A DNA stretch of 64,000 nt from Bremia lactucae (taxonomy: Eukaryota > Oomycota > Peronosporomycetes > Peronosporales > Peronosporaceae), in contig NW_027152213.1 of the NCBI RefSeq assembly GCF_004359215.1, positions 903,755-967,754 of the forward strand, read 5' to 3'. How positions within the stretch are numbered: position 1 is the first letter of the stretch; each line of letters begins with the position of its first letter. The notes below the pieces were generated by a model that saw only the letters and a list, made by a program, of their open reading frames with translations, ran no database searches and was not told the DNA's origin. The position numbers and the translations under genes were made by a program. Of the stretch, positions 42,827 to 51,740 are shown piece after piece.

Positions 42827-43263
42827 GACCGGTGCGAGAATTTGCACCGAGTTATTTTGACGATGTGTTCGTCCATAGCCGGGCCATGGACGGAAAGACG
42901 GACGTGAAATATAATAAAACTCACATTCGTCAAGTTCTTACACTTATGCGAAAGCACAAGCTGTACGAGAATTTCAAGAATTGTATATTCGTTGCAAGCG
43001 AAATACCACTTCTTGGGTGCATCGCCGGTAAACACGGCGTGCGTCCTGATCCCGAAAAGATCAAAGCAATCACAGACTGGCCAGTTTCAGTCGATGTCAA
43101 GATACTTAGAAAGTTCCTTGGTTTAGCGACGTACTTGCACAAGTACTCTCGCAATTATGCCGAGATGACAGTTAATATCTCTCGTCTCTTGAAAAAAAAG
43201 ACGAGAAATGGTTATGGAACGCTGATTGTCAGCGTTTGTTTGAAGGCATCAAGCAAAGCTTGA
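42808..43263 (+). pseudogene. Family A copy 4 RT palm end, thumb and connection
   Basis: A 151-codon frame from VREFAPSYFDDVFVHSRAMD to IPLLGCIAGKHGVRPDPEKI, AITDWPVSVDVKILRKFLGL and LHKYSRNYAEMTVNISRLLK. This is the normal path from the catalytic box into the RNase H connection. It is offset by a frameshift from the preceding RT frame. Confidence 0.75.
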
Positions 43264-43734
43264 TGCAATCGCCCATCTCGGCGATTGCAGATCAGGACAG
43301 ACCATTCCATGTGGTCTGTGACGCCAGCGATTTCGCAATCAGCTGTGCGTTAATTCAATTAGATACAGACGGCGCGGAGCGCGTCGTCTGTTACCAATCG
43401 CGTAAGCTTCAACCAGCTGATCGCAATTACCCAGTGCATGACAAGGAACTCCTTGCCATGAAACATGCATTGGCTAAATTTAGGGTCTATCTCCTCGGAG
43501 ATAGACCGTTCATCGTATATACGGACCATGCGTCATTACGCACGGCCATAAACAGCCCACACATTTCGCAAATAATGGCGAGATGGCTATCCTTTTTCAA
43601 GGAGTATAATTTGTCCATGGATTATAAACCAGGACGACTAAAAGTCGTCGCTGATGCGTTATCACGCCGACCCGAGTTCGAGCCGGCTGCACACTCCAAC
43701 AGTGAAATTAATCCCACTGTGGCAACATTCATTT
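43236..43734 (+). pseudogene. Family A copy 4 RNase H, cut by nested LTR
   Basis: The frame is intact: DQDRPFHVVCDASDFAISCA, LLAMKHALAKFRVYLLGDRP, FIVYTDHASLRTAINSPHIS and MDYKPGRLKVVADALSRRPE. The catalytic D-E-D pattern (CDASD, KELLAMK, TDHAS) is present. The frame ends inside the inserted LTR at 43,735, which separates it from integrase. Confidence 0.78.
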
Positions 43735-44174
43735 TGTAACGCGGTGTATCGTTACATGAAATAACGCTTAAAGGTTGTTAATTAATATATTATCTAGAAG
43801 GTAGATGATATTTGGAGAATATTACTTTACGTAGTAATATCCGGAAAGCTTTTCCATGGGTAGATACAGACCATTATATCAACTTGCTACGCGGTCCAGT
43901 CAGCGCTGGACGCGCGCAAAGAGAGATACAGATAAGACTTTATTAAATGCTTTGTATAAGTATATAATTAAGTTTGTATTAAACAAATAGAAACAGAAGA
44001 AGTTTATCATATTCAATACAGTTTACTTTTAACCCTCTTTAAAGGAGGTGTTTTAAAGAGAGTCTTCCTCTGCATGTACTAGTGTACGTGAAGTGACATG
44101 AGGCACCACTCGCATTGAAGCAGTGCGAAGCGGACTTGTACTGAAGTAGTACAAGTCGGCAGTGCCCCGTTACA
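43735..44174 (+). repeat. Nested solo LTR-A inside pol
   Basis: 440 bp, tgtaacgcggtgtatcgttaca to gccccgttaca, with flanking cattt (43,730-43,734) and catta (44,175-44,179), an imperfect 5-bp target duplication. In copies 2 and 3 the empty site reads catttcaagtgttccgtc. Same orientation as the host element. A complete insertion has collapsed to one LTR by recombination. Confidence 0.85.
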
Positions 44175-45260
44175 CATTACAAGTGTTCCGTCATTAATTT
44201 TGTTTGATGATATAAAGAAAGCCTTTACAGAAGATAAAGACCTTCTGCGTTTAATAGATCATTTGATGAATCTATCCGATAAATGTTTTAAAGATTTACC
44301 GGCTTTATATCGATCGTCATCCGATCAATACACAACACGCAACGGCTTACTATACTACACAGCCGTTACCGGCGACATTCGACGTGTCGTTGTCCCAACT
44401 CGCAATTTTTCTGCGCTTGGCAAGTAAGCATCGTGGACGTGAGGAATGTTATCTCACAGTAAGTCGCGACTTTTACTGGCCCCGCCAGTATCAGTTCGTG
44501 TGCAAGTTATTCATGTTTGCGAGGTGTGTCAGCGGGTGAAGCCTAGCCCTTCACCCGTGCACCTCTCCATCCTCTACCACTTCTAGAATAATGTTGGCAG
44601 TCCATATATATGGACTTCGGTTTCCCGAAGACGACCACAAAAACAATGGAATCCTTGTTTTTGTAGACAGATTCAGCAAGATGGTACATCTTGCTGCAAT
44701 ACCAGAGTCGATCACGGCTCCGGGCTGTAACGTGTCTTTATGGACACGGTATTCAAACTCCACTGTTTACCCTGTGAACTGGTCTCGGATCGGCTGACTG
44801 TGTCAACTTCTGATCATCCAGAGACAGATGGTCAGACGGAACGCGTAAATCGCGTCCTCGAAGAGATACTTCGAGGTTACGTCCAATTATATCCGAATTG
44901 GAGCAAATTTTTAACGATGGTCGAATTCGCCATCAATAAATCGGTGTCAGCAGAGGAATTTCTGCTGGCTCGAGAATCAGTTATCCGTTTGTACAGGATT
45001 CCATTGCTAACACAGTGGACCAATAGAAACGGAATGCAGACAAACATGGAAGAGCAAATGTTCATTCATTTAAAATTAACGACCTAGTGCCACTTTCTAC
45101 GGTAAACTTACCTAAGCGATTAGTCACTAATGTGGTTAGTAGTAAACTACTACTCAAGTTCATTGGGCCATTCCGTGTACTGGATCGCAGGGGCAATGCG
45201 TACACAATATAATTGCCACGTAGGATGCGAACGCATCCTACGTTTTACGTTGGTCGGCTC
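44175..45260 (+). pseudogene. Family A copy 4 integrase (broken)
   Basis: It resumes after the LTR with FDDIKKAFTEDKDLLRLIDH and TTRNGLLYYTAVTGD. Small deletions remove half of the H2C2 finger (about 44,420) and part of the core (about 44,795), after which DHPETDGQTERVNRVLEEIL and, near 45,160-45,260, KFIGPFRVLDR and FYVGRLHPYHQY-like GPY/F wording follow. Frames change at least four times. Confidence 0.7.
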
Positions 45261-45665
45261 CACCCGTACCATCAGTACGCGATTTCTTCCAAAGACGGAT
45301 TTGACCACCCTTTTCAAGAATCCCTATAAGATTCTTGTGGTCACGAACCAGATTCTCATGTTGAATATGGAGATTCTCATGCCGGGTCCAAAGATCCTCG
45401 AAACTACGATGAGCTGACGACAGCTCATCGCGAACAGCATGATAGTTCCGCTCGTACTCCAACAAGGAGTACGCACTCTTCGAACGGTCTTCCAACCGTT
45501 CGATATTGTGAGCCTGCACCGTCTGCACCAACGAGCGACGCTTACCGCGCTCGTGTTCAAGTTTCTCCTCCAATTCATGGAGGTAGTGGTCGAGTTTGTC
45601 GATCTTCAACTCTAGATCCGACACATGGGTCGGATCTAATTTTCCTTCCTCCGCCACAACCATTA

Positions 45666-45960
45666 GTGGATTCCCATGGTGGTCAGCGTTTCCTTGTGGA
45701 ACGTATTCAAAACCACCGTGACGTGAAGGGGCAGCGAACGAGTTATCTTGTTCGCTGGCGCGGTTATCCACCTTCACGTGACAGCTGGGAGCCTCGTTCC
45801 CAGCTGGTGGTTGACGTTAAGGGCCTCGTCGGTCAGTATGACGAGACCCATCCGATGGATCAGAAGGTCCATCGGAAAACACGCGCCCCTGGCGCATGTA
45901 AATTGATTGCGAAACGTCAATCGCATCGCGCATGTCGATTGAGAGCGAGTCCTTCCCCAG
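45666..45960 (+). pseudogene. Family A copy 4 chromodomain
   Basis: The frame has DSHGGQRFLVERIQNHRDVK and [20 protein letters not shown], a well-preserved chromodomain, followed by a basic tail. Upstream the same frame is open through a Ser/Thr/Pro-rich linker (from about 45,345). Confidence 0.75.
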
Positions 45961-46102
45961 GGAGAAGAAAGGAAATAGAAATAACCTTACACTAGCTTCG
46001 TGTTGTCAACACACCACGGACAGGGATCACCCCACGTGAGGCATGGAAGTCCTGCCTCGCGAGACAACCGAAGCAATTTATACCTTGCACCGGTTGGAGT
46101 TC

Positions 46103-46204
46103 GACGCAGAGCCTGGCCCTAAAGACTTAACGTGATTCGCGTTAAGTTTTTTAAAAAAAACTTAACGCGAATCACGTTAAGTCTTTAGGGCCAGGCTCTG
46201 CGTC
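46103..46204. repeat. 102-bp palindrome with 50-bp perfect arms
   Basis: Left arm 46,103-46,152 and right arm 46,155-46,204 are exact reverse complements with two A between them. The right arm is the normal family A sequence (compare 22,731-22,775); the left arm is an added inverted copy. Confidence 0.92.
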
Positions 46205-47055
46205 CAATGTCTTTGACATTGCGAACGAACGCGTTCCACGCTTGCATCAACGAGCTTTTATCTCACTTGTTGTTGCCACTATACCATCGATGCTTAAGAA
46301 AAGCATCGAGATAAAAAATCTTGATCAGCACGAAAATTCGTCGCGCTGGGATCAAGGCCATGTAGCTTTGTCGCAATAAATTGGGGATATTTATTGTGAG
46401 GAGTAGTCTTTCCAGACAAGCTACTGACTAGCCAGTCGGGCAAAAGCCACGGCTTCTTCTCAGGGGCAAGACGAGACATTTTATTGTGTGCGCTCCCCTG
46501 AGCGGTACCCAGTGAAGCAGGGGTACTACAAGAATTTTTATTACGATGGCTTACGCCATCGTCATCACCACGCACAGAGATAAGTGCGGGTGACGGCACT
46601 GGCGATGAGGAATCATCCTCATCGTCGGAACCGAACATGCTGTGGCGAACGCTATTAGCACGTCCATCCGATTGAGCCCCGTCATTCGAAGGCTCATAGC
46701 CAGCCGTCTGACGATGTTTCGGCGACTGTTCTGTTCTCCCCGAGTCGGTTATTTCGTCCGACTCGCATTGGGTCACATTCACGTGGTGTACCACCACGTG
46801 CACCCGCAACATTAAGAGTTGCGGGAGAAGATGACACTACGACAGAAGGAACGTCTGCCGCAAGAGACAATAATGCGTCGCCCGCGGCTGCATGAACCGC
46901 AGCCGAAGACGCCGCACTATTCGCATACCGCATGGACTTGTTAACCATGCGATAGAATTAAAATTTATGGTTCTGACCAATTAACATCGTTTTCAATTAA
47001 GTAGTTACCACTCTATCCAATGACAGTCAGAGTGATTGTCGTTTAAGGGGGGTGA

Positions 47056-47119
47056 TGTAACGGCCCGTTACATGAAATTAACACTCAAAGGTTGTTAATT
47101 AATATATTATCTAAAAGGT
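47056..47119 (+). repeat. 3' LTR-A remnant (64 bp) of copy 4
   Basis: It begins tgtaacggcccgttacatga after a purine tract and follows LTR-A up to atctaaaaggt at 47,119, where host sequence starts. The acid phosphatase start codon is 54 bp further on. Confidence 0.8.
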
Positions 47120-47173
47120 TCTATGATTTCCAGTAAATATGATTCAAAGATTGGAATCACACAAGAAGAAACA

Positions 47174-48672
47174 ATGTTACGCTCCCATATACTCATGTTC
47201 ATCACAGCGCTGGTCACTAGAGCCGTTTCAGCCGACGTGAAGACCACAAGGTTTGTCTCGAGCAAGACATAATGCCCGCAAAGTTTAGGACTGAGCATAA
47301 AAACGTTCTGTTGATTTTTAGTGAACTCCGCCGCCTCGTGACGCTCTCGCGCCATGGCAGTCGTGCCCCAAACGACGTCGTTAAGATCATATGCCCGCGC
47401 AACAAGGCTAATATGGATGCTTATGAGGTGCCGCCTACCCAACTAACAGAAATTGGTATGAATCAGCTCCTCTCTGTGGGCGAGCACGTTCGCATCATGT
47501 ACATGGTGGACGAGTTACACCACAAGGAGGCCTTCCTGTCGCGCTCGTTGAATGGTGTTAACAATTCGCACTTCGAGACGTACTTTCGCGCTGACGCAGC
47601 AACGCGCTGTTCGCAAAGTGCCGCAGCACTCGGCTATGGCCTGTACCCAGACGGAACGGGCCCCCGTGGATTTTCCCACGAACCTGTGCCGATTACCATG
47701 CAACTTGTCGAGAACGAACATGCGTTTGCTGCTCCCAAAGGTCCTTGTAAGAATGTTTTAAACGATGACCTGGCAGTGTATGCACGTAAACGTGCACCAG
47801 AGCTCTTTGACAAGTACCGCAACGTTCTTGACAAGGTAAGTGAAGTCTGTGGCGTCGCCATCGAAGACATTCCGAGCTTAGTGGATAGTGAAGACGTAGT
47901 GCTCGGTGTAAAGGATTTGGCTGATATGTTTGTTTTTGATCGGGACGAGGGTCTACCTCTACCTGAGGGTATGACGGTTGAAGCGCGCGAGCAATTAGAG
48001 CAATTAGCGTTTACAAATCTGATGGAACGATACTTCTCAACGGATCGCCAAGTTACATACTGGGTGGGTGGATTTAGTGACTTGCTTCTTACGACGTTTC
48101 AGGATGGAGCTGTGCCAACAGCCCCCTCACCTACAGATTACCGATACTTTTCGTTCCATGGCCATCGTGAGCTGCTTCACGGCCTGGGCATGATGTTGGG
48201 CTGGGATTTTCACTTAAAAGGAATGCCAACAGCTTTAAATGTATCAGCCATCCATCCGGGAACCACCATGATTTTTGAATTGCGGGCACGTCCGCTTGAT
48301 AAAGTCGTGGCGAAGAAGCTAGTGCCCAAGGAAATGTACTTCGTGCGAACGTTCATCTGGTCACCATTTACTGAACGTGAGCAGATAAAGCTGACAAAAT
48401 GCTCAGCTTTAGATTGCGCTCTAGAAGAATTTAGTTCGATCATCACAAAACATATTGCTAAAACTGGCACATGGAAGACTATTTGCGATTACAACGAGCC
48501 AAGCGTGGGTCAAGGCCAAGTAGCACCGGCACAAAAGGCCTCCTTGGACAGCCAGTACAAATTTTCGTTTTATTTTTTCCTGTGTGCAATCGGAATTGGT
48601 ATAGTGCTGGTATTCACGCTCATTTCGTACAAAGTCTACATTGCTCGTCATAACGGATATGCTGTGGTTTAG
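47174..48672 (+). CDS. Histidine acid phosphatase, lysosomal/membrane-anchored type
   Basis: Join of 47,174-47,250 and 47,322-48,672 gives 475 residues; the 71-nt intron has GTTTGT and TTTTTAG ends and an actgag branch-like site. Without it, the frame would lack the signal peptide (MLRSHILMFITALVTRAVSA, residues 1-20). The phosphohistidine motif RHGSRAP lies at 36-42. Near residue 305, where relatives have S-A-H-D-T-T, this protein has S-F-H-G-H-R-E, so the proton-donor aspartate appears replaced. A membrane segment (about 440-463) and a short tail ending GYAVV, a Y-x-x-hydrophobic pattern used for lysosomal sorting, suggest a type I membrane protein of the vacuole/lysosome. Family members hydrolyse phosphomonoesters at acid pH. 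The gene converges on AARSD1. Confidence 0.85.
47251..47321 (+). other. Acid phosphatase intron
   Basis: 71 nt with GT-AG ends. It removes an in-frame TAA at 47,266 or so and joins ...ADVKTT to SELRRLVTLSRHGSRAP, where homologues also start the mature domain. Confidence 0.82.
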
Positions 48673-48744
48673 ATTTGTACATTAGATTTGCTTTTTCAGT
48701 AGATTTTTCGTGAACCATTCACGTCTTCAAATCTATTCATATGG

Positions 48745-50182
48745 CTACAATTCTTCTTGTAGACGTAATTCCTGAAGCTTCGCAGCTAAGGCACCAATGT
48801 TGGCCAAGTTCTTTGCTTTGCCTTGTATAATGCCATTCTTGCCCCCACCGCCCTTTCCATCAATCAAGGGCAGCACAGCTTTTCCATGTTGGCTAATGAA
48901 TTTAGAAGGTCCAGCAAGAAGAAACAAGCCTTCTTCACGAAGCTCACCAGCCGTAAGTATGAACAGAGCATCATTTTTAGCGTTGCCAAGAGAGCTATGT
49001 AATGTCTGCAAAAATCCAAGATCGCCGTCATCACGATGGTAAGTGATGACACCTTCACCAGTTCGAGCAACCAGGTCGCGCGCGATAAAAGACGCAAGCT
49101 CTTTTTGAAGATTTTTGAGCTCTTTCGTCGCACTCTTTTGAAAATACAGCAACCTTTCCACTCGAGAAGCATGATCCTCGGGCGCAGTGCTTAACAGCTT
49201 TGTCATCGCGAATTCGTTTTTGAACCTAAATCACGCACTTTTTAGCATCAGTGCCCCACCTCGTTCACAGTTGAAATTAGCACTCACATTCGTGAAAACT
49301 CGCGATTTACACGAGCTCCTGCAACAAACCAGATGCGAGAAGCTTTACGCGTAAACTCCGTATTCAACAGACGCAGAGATCCGAGTTGTGATAAATTCTG
49401 GACATGCGTACCGCAGCATGGATTCACATCCAGACCATCAATGGTAACAATGCGCATTGCCTTCGGTATATGCCCAGGCTCAAATTTCATGGCAATTTTA
49501 TTCCACTCTTCGGTTCCTGGCTTTGCAAACGACGGCGTCATTGCGAGGCCTGCCGCAATTGCTGTATTTGCTCCCTCCTCAATCTTTTGAAGTACGTCTG
49601 CAGAAATTGATTTCTCCTCCGTCTCTATAATGCCGTTTGCCGAACTTATGCATGACGCTATAGGCACAAGTTCCACGTTGCATCGCTCTTCCCCAAGTGA
49701 CCACGTAGTGGTATTGTATCCATACTTATGAGCAATTGCACTGAAGAGGTGCTGTGCCGAATGCTGCTGCATGTGATCGAACCTGCGAGTCCAATTAACG
49801 TTAATTAACACCTCTTGACCCTCCTCAAATGACATCTGAATTCCATCCTTTAAAGTGACACGATGCAGACAGCGACCGTTCTTTACGTAAACTTGGTCCA
49901 CAGGGATACCGTCAATATTACCAACATCACATGGCTGGCCTCCACCCTCAGGAAATAGCACTGCAGCAATAAATTAACGATTATAATTTTTAATGAGCAT
50001 GAGTCGGTAATCGCTCACGTACCAGTATCGTGCAGCTCGATTTCGTAGACGCGCTGAGCTTCCGCTGTTTTTAGAGATGGTGCGACAAGCTCACGCAATG
50101 AATAAATACATGTTCGCAAAGATCGCAGCGATGAGTCCCGCTGACAAGCAAGTGCGCCGGGCGGCGCAGGAGGCATTGGCAT
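48745..50182 (-). CDS. AARSD1: Alanyl-tRNA editing protein, AARSD1/AlaX-like
   Basis: Join of 50,182-50,023, 49,960-49,288 and 49,225-48,745 encodes 437 residues; both introns are 62 nt (GTACGT..CTGCAG and GTGAGT..TTTAG). Motifs: LACQRDSS near the start, TVLFPEGGGQPCDVGNIDG across the first junction, RRFDHMQQHSAQHL with the zinc-binding H-x3-H (about 110-122), NPCCGTHVQNLSQLG with C-x3-H (about 231-240), and the DHHA1-like Gly-rich end GKGGGGKNGIIQGKAKN. The protein deacylates Ser- or Gly-mischarged tRNA(Ala) in trans in the cytosol. It lacks the aminoacylation domain of AlaRS, as AlaX-II/AARSD1 proteins do. ATG at 50,182 is the first in frame; 50,176 is also possible. All metal ligands are present. 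Confidence 0.9.
49226..49287 (-). other. AARSD1 intron 2
   Basis: 62 nt, GTGAGT..GATTTAG; the phase-2 join gives NREFSRMFKNEFAMTKLLS in frame. Confidence 0.85.
49961..50022 (-). other. AARSD1 intron 1
   Basis: 62 nt, GTACGT..GCTGCAG; the join restores LHDTVLFPEGGGQP, a block conserved across the family. Confidence 0.88.
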
Positions 50183-50990
50183 TGCGGGTGAAAATACTTT
50201 CTTGCCTTCACACACAAGTTTGTATCGTGATACAAGAGCAGTTCCGATAAAAGATTATAGTTCGTGCTGCCTCAATCTGCATCGTACACATAAGAGCAGG
50301 AGAAGAAATTAGGAATATAGAAAGTTACTTAATATTAGCAATTTTAAGTAAATATTTAACTTCAGAAAATAAAAAATGCATTTCGGTACGGCTGCTGAGA
50401 GCCGGAAGCACAGGAGTCCCCCCGCCCTGGTGCAGTGGTAAAGGATTGACATGTCGACTCAAAGGTCACGGGATTGGTGCCCGCTCCAACCAGGTAACGC
50501 AAATGCAGCAGTCCATTCGATACCCTTGGGACCCCGGGTATCTAAATAGTCCAGGGCTGTCGATATTGAATTGACTTTCGATGTGAAGACGAAAGAGGGA
50601 GAAAATCTGGCCCTTCTTTGCTTGTCGGGTCTAAAAAATTGTTGCCTTTTCACAGAGGTCAAAATTACAAAATTAGAATTCGTAGAACTCGTGCGTAAGC
50701 TGAGTCATCAATAGACGGTGAATAGCGTTCGTTTAGACAGCCGAATTATTCGCACACTAAGCTACGGGAAGCGCTAGGATCTAGGCTACTATTTTGCGTA
50801 AAAGTCTCGGATAAATGTACTGGACATTGCACGAGTAGTTGACTGTCATAAGACTAGCCTTTCAAAGAGGATGTTCACTTGGTCTGAAAATTATCGACCT
50901 TGTGCAGCGAGTCTGATTGATGCTAAATAAAGGTTGGCAATGTTGCTAAACGGCTTGCTCTGCTGCCTCATATGACTCAACTAGCACCTC
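50183..50990. other. Upstream region of AARSD1; no further gene
   Basis: Apart from the tRNA-like stretch at 50,424-50,500 I see no coding or LTR sequence. The first 200 bp should hold the AARSD1 promoter. Confidence 0.35.
50424..50500 (+). repeat. tRNA-like promoter head (SINE candidate)
   Basis: An A-box-like tggtgcagtggt (50,428-50,439) and a T-arm-like acggg attggtg cccgc (50,468-50,484, four pairs and a 7-nt loop) have tRNA-like spacing. The ends cctggt and accagg (50,426 and 50,489) can pair. The T-loop is not the canonical ttcraat, so a working tRNA is unlikely; a tRNA-derived SINE fits. The body continues to perhaps 50,660. Confidence 0.35.
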
Positions 50991-51472
50991 TGTAACGGGG
51001 TGTATCGTTACATGAAATTATCACTTAAAGGTTGTTCATTAATATATTATCTAAAAGGTAGATAATATTTGGAGGATATTACTTTATATAGTAATATTTG
51101 GAGGATATTACTTTATATAGTAATATTCTGAATTCTTATCCATAAATAGGTATAGGCCATTATATCTATTTATTCCGCAGATCAATCAGCTGAAGAAGTA
51201 ATCAAAGAGAGTTACAAGATAAGATAGAGATAAAAATCTATTTTCATTTTTAGTATTAGGTTATAGCTAAGTCAGCATTTACAAAGATAGATTAGGAGAC
51301 ACTTAACTATATTAATACAGTTTTCATTTTACCCTCTTAAGTCTAGTTGTCTTATGAGAAGTCTTCCTCTGCACGTACAGTGTACGTCACCTAACGAAAT
51401 GCACCACTCACAACTGAAGCAGTGTGAAGTGGACTTGTACTGAAACAGTACAAGTCGTAGTGCCCCGTTACA
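50991..51472 (+). repeat. Solo LTR-A with perfect target duplication
   Basis: 482 bp from tgtaacggggtgtatcgttaca to tgccccgttaca, flanked by acctc on both sides (50,986-50,990 and 51,473-51,477). A 29-bp tandem duplication (51,063-51,091 and 51,092-51,120) explains part of its extra length against the 440-bp LTRs. Confidence 0.9.
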
Positions 51473-51740
51473 ACCTCTACCTTGCACAATTTTACCAGAA
51501 ATTAACTTAATCAGCCGTAGTTCGGGTTTTGGGTTGGTAGTCAGCATAGTCGCCGATCTTGAATTCGCGTCAAACGCTGTCCGTGCCTGTTGCGAGCTGC
51601 CAGTAGATGGCCGATAAAAATACTTCTGGCACGAGAACGGCTGCTGAAGAGGCGGGCAGCAACCGCTGAAGGATTACTGGGGTCTGGAGCTGTATAGCAA
51701 TGGCTGATGCGCGTACGCGTCCCGTTGGAGTCATGCACAA
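51473..51740. other. Host sequence between solo LTRs, no gene recognised
   Basis: A minus frame (51,792-51,541) is open for 83 codons but extends into the neighbouring LTR, and I see no motif. I do not call a gene. Confidence 0.35.

Larger units (their letters stand above)
45238..46948 (-). pseudogene. Antisense ORF of family A, copy 4
   Basis: On the minus strand, ATG at 46,948 lies 108 bp inside the 3' LTR. First part: MVNKSMRYANSAASSAAVHA, SSSPATLNVAGARGGTPREC. A frameshift near 46,750 leads to ESDEITDSGRTEQSPKHRQT, the acidic GSDDEDDSSSPVPSP, and a conserved block NKMSRLAPEKKPWLLPDWLV. After the region opposite the chromodomain, frame 45,777-45,238 encodes a strong coiled coil: LELKIDKLDHYLHELEEKLE, SLLEYERNYHAVRDELSSAH, HENLHIQHENLVRDHKNLIG. 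An intron opposite the chromodomain is conceivable but not shown. Function unknown. The homologous wording MQAWNAFVRNV / FQAWTAFVQNV links it to family B. Confidence 0.5.
39511..47119 (+). mobile_element. Ty3/gypsy family A, copy 4, between host genes
   Basis: Order is 5' LTR (39,511-39,950), gag start, fused protease-RT linker (Gag core deleted), RT with an N gap, RNase H, a nested solo LTR (43,735-44,174), integrase pieces, linker, chromodomain, palindrome (46,103-46,204), antisense-ORF region, purine tract (gtttaaggggggtga) and 64 bp of the 3' LTR. It is the most complete family A copy here. The Gag deletion, frameshifts at about 42,815 and the integrase deletions make it non-autonomous. 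It separates PPIP5K from the acid phosphatase gene. Confidence 0.82.

Noticed and set aside
47515..48651. Frames on both strands within the acid phosphatase and AARSD1 genes
   Set aside because: Out-of-frame shadows of well-supported genes.
47272..48672. Acid phosphatase starting at ATG 47,272 without an intron
   Set aside because: That start lies within the 71-nt intron; splicing gives a signal peptide and an uninterrupted conserved N-terminus.
50183..50215. AARSD1 starting at 50,215
   Set aside because: The codon there is GTG; the first ATG in frame is at 50,182, which fits the family length.
50424..50500. A functional tRNA gene
   Set aside because: The T-loop is not canonical and the 7-bp acceptor stem next to the A box does not pair.
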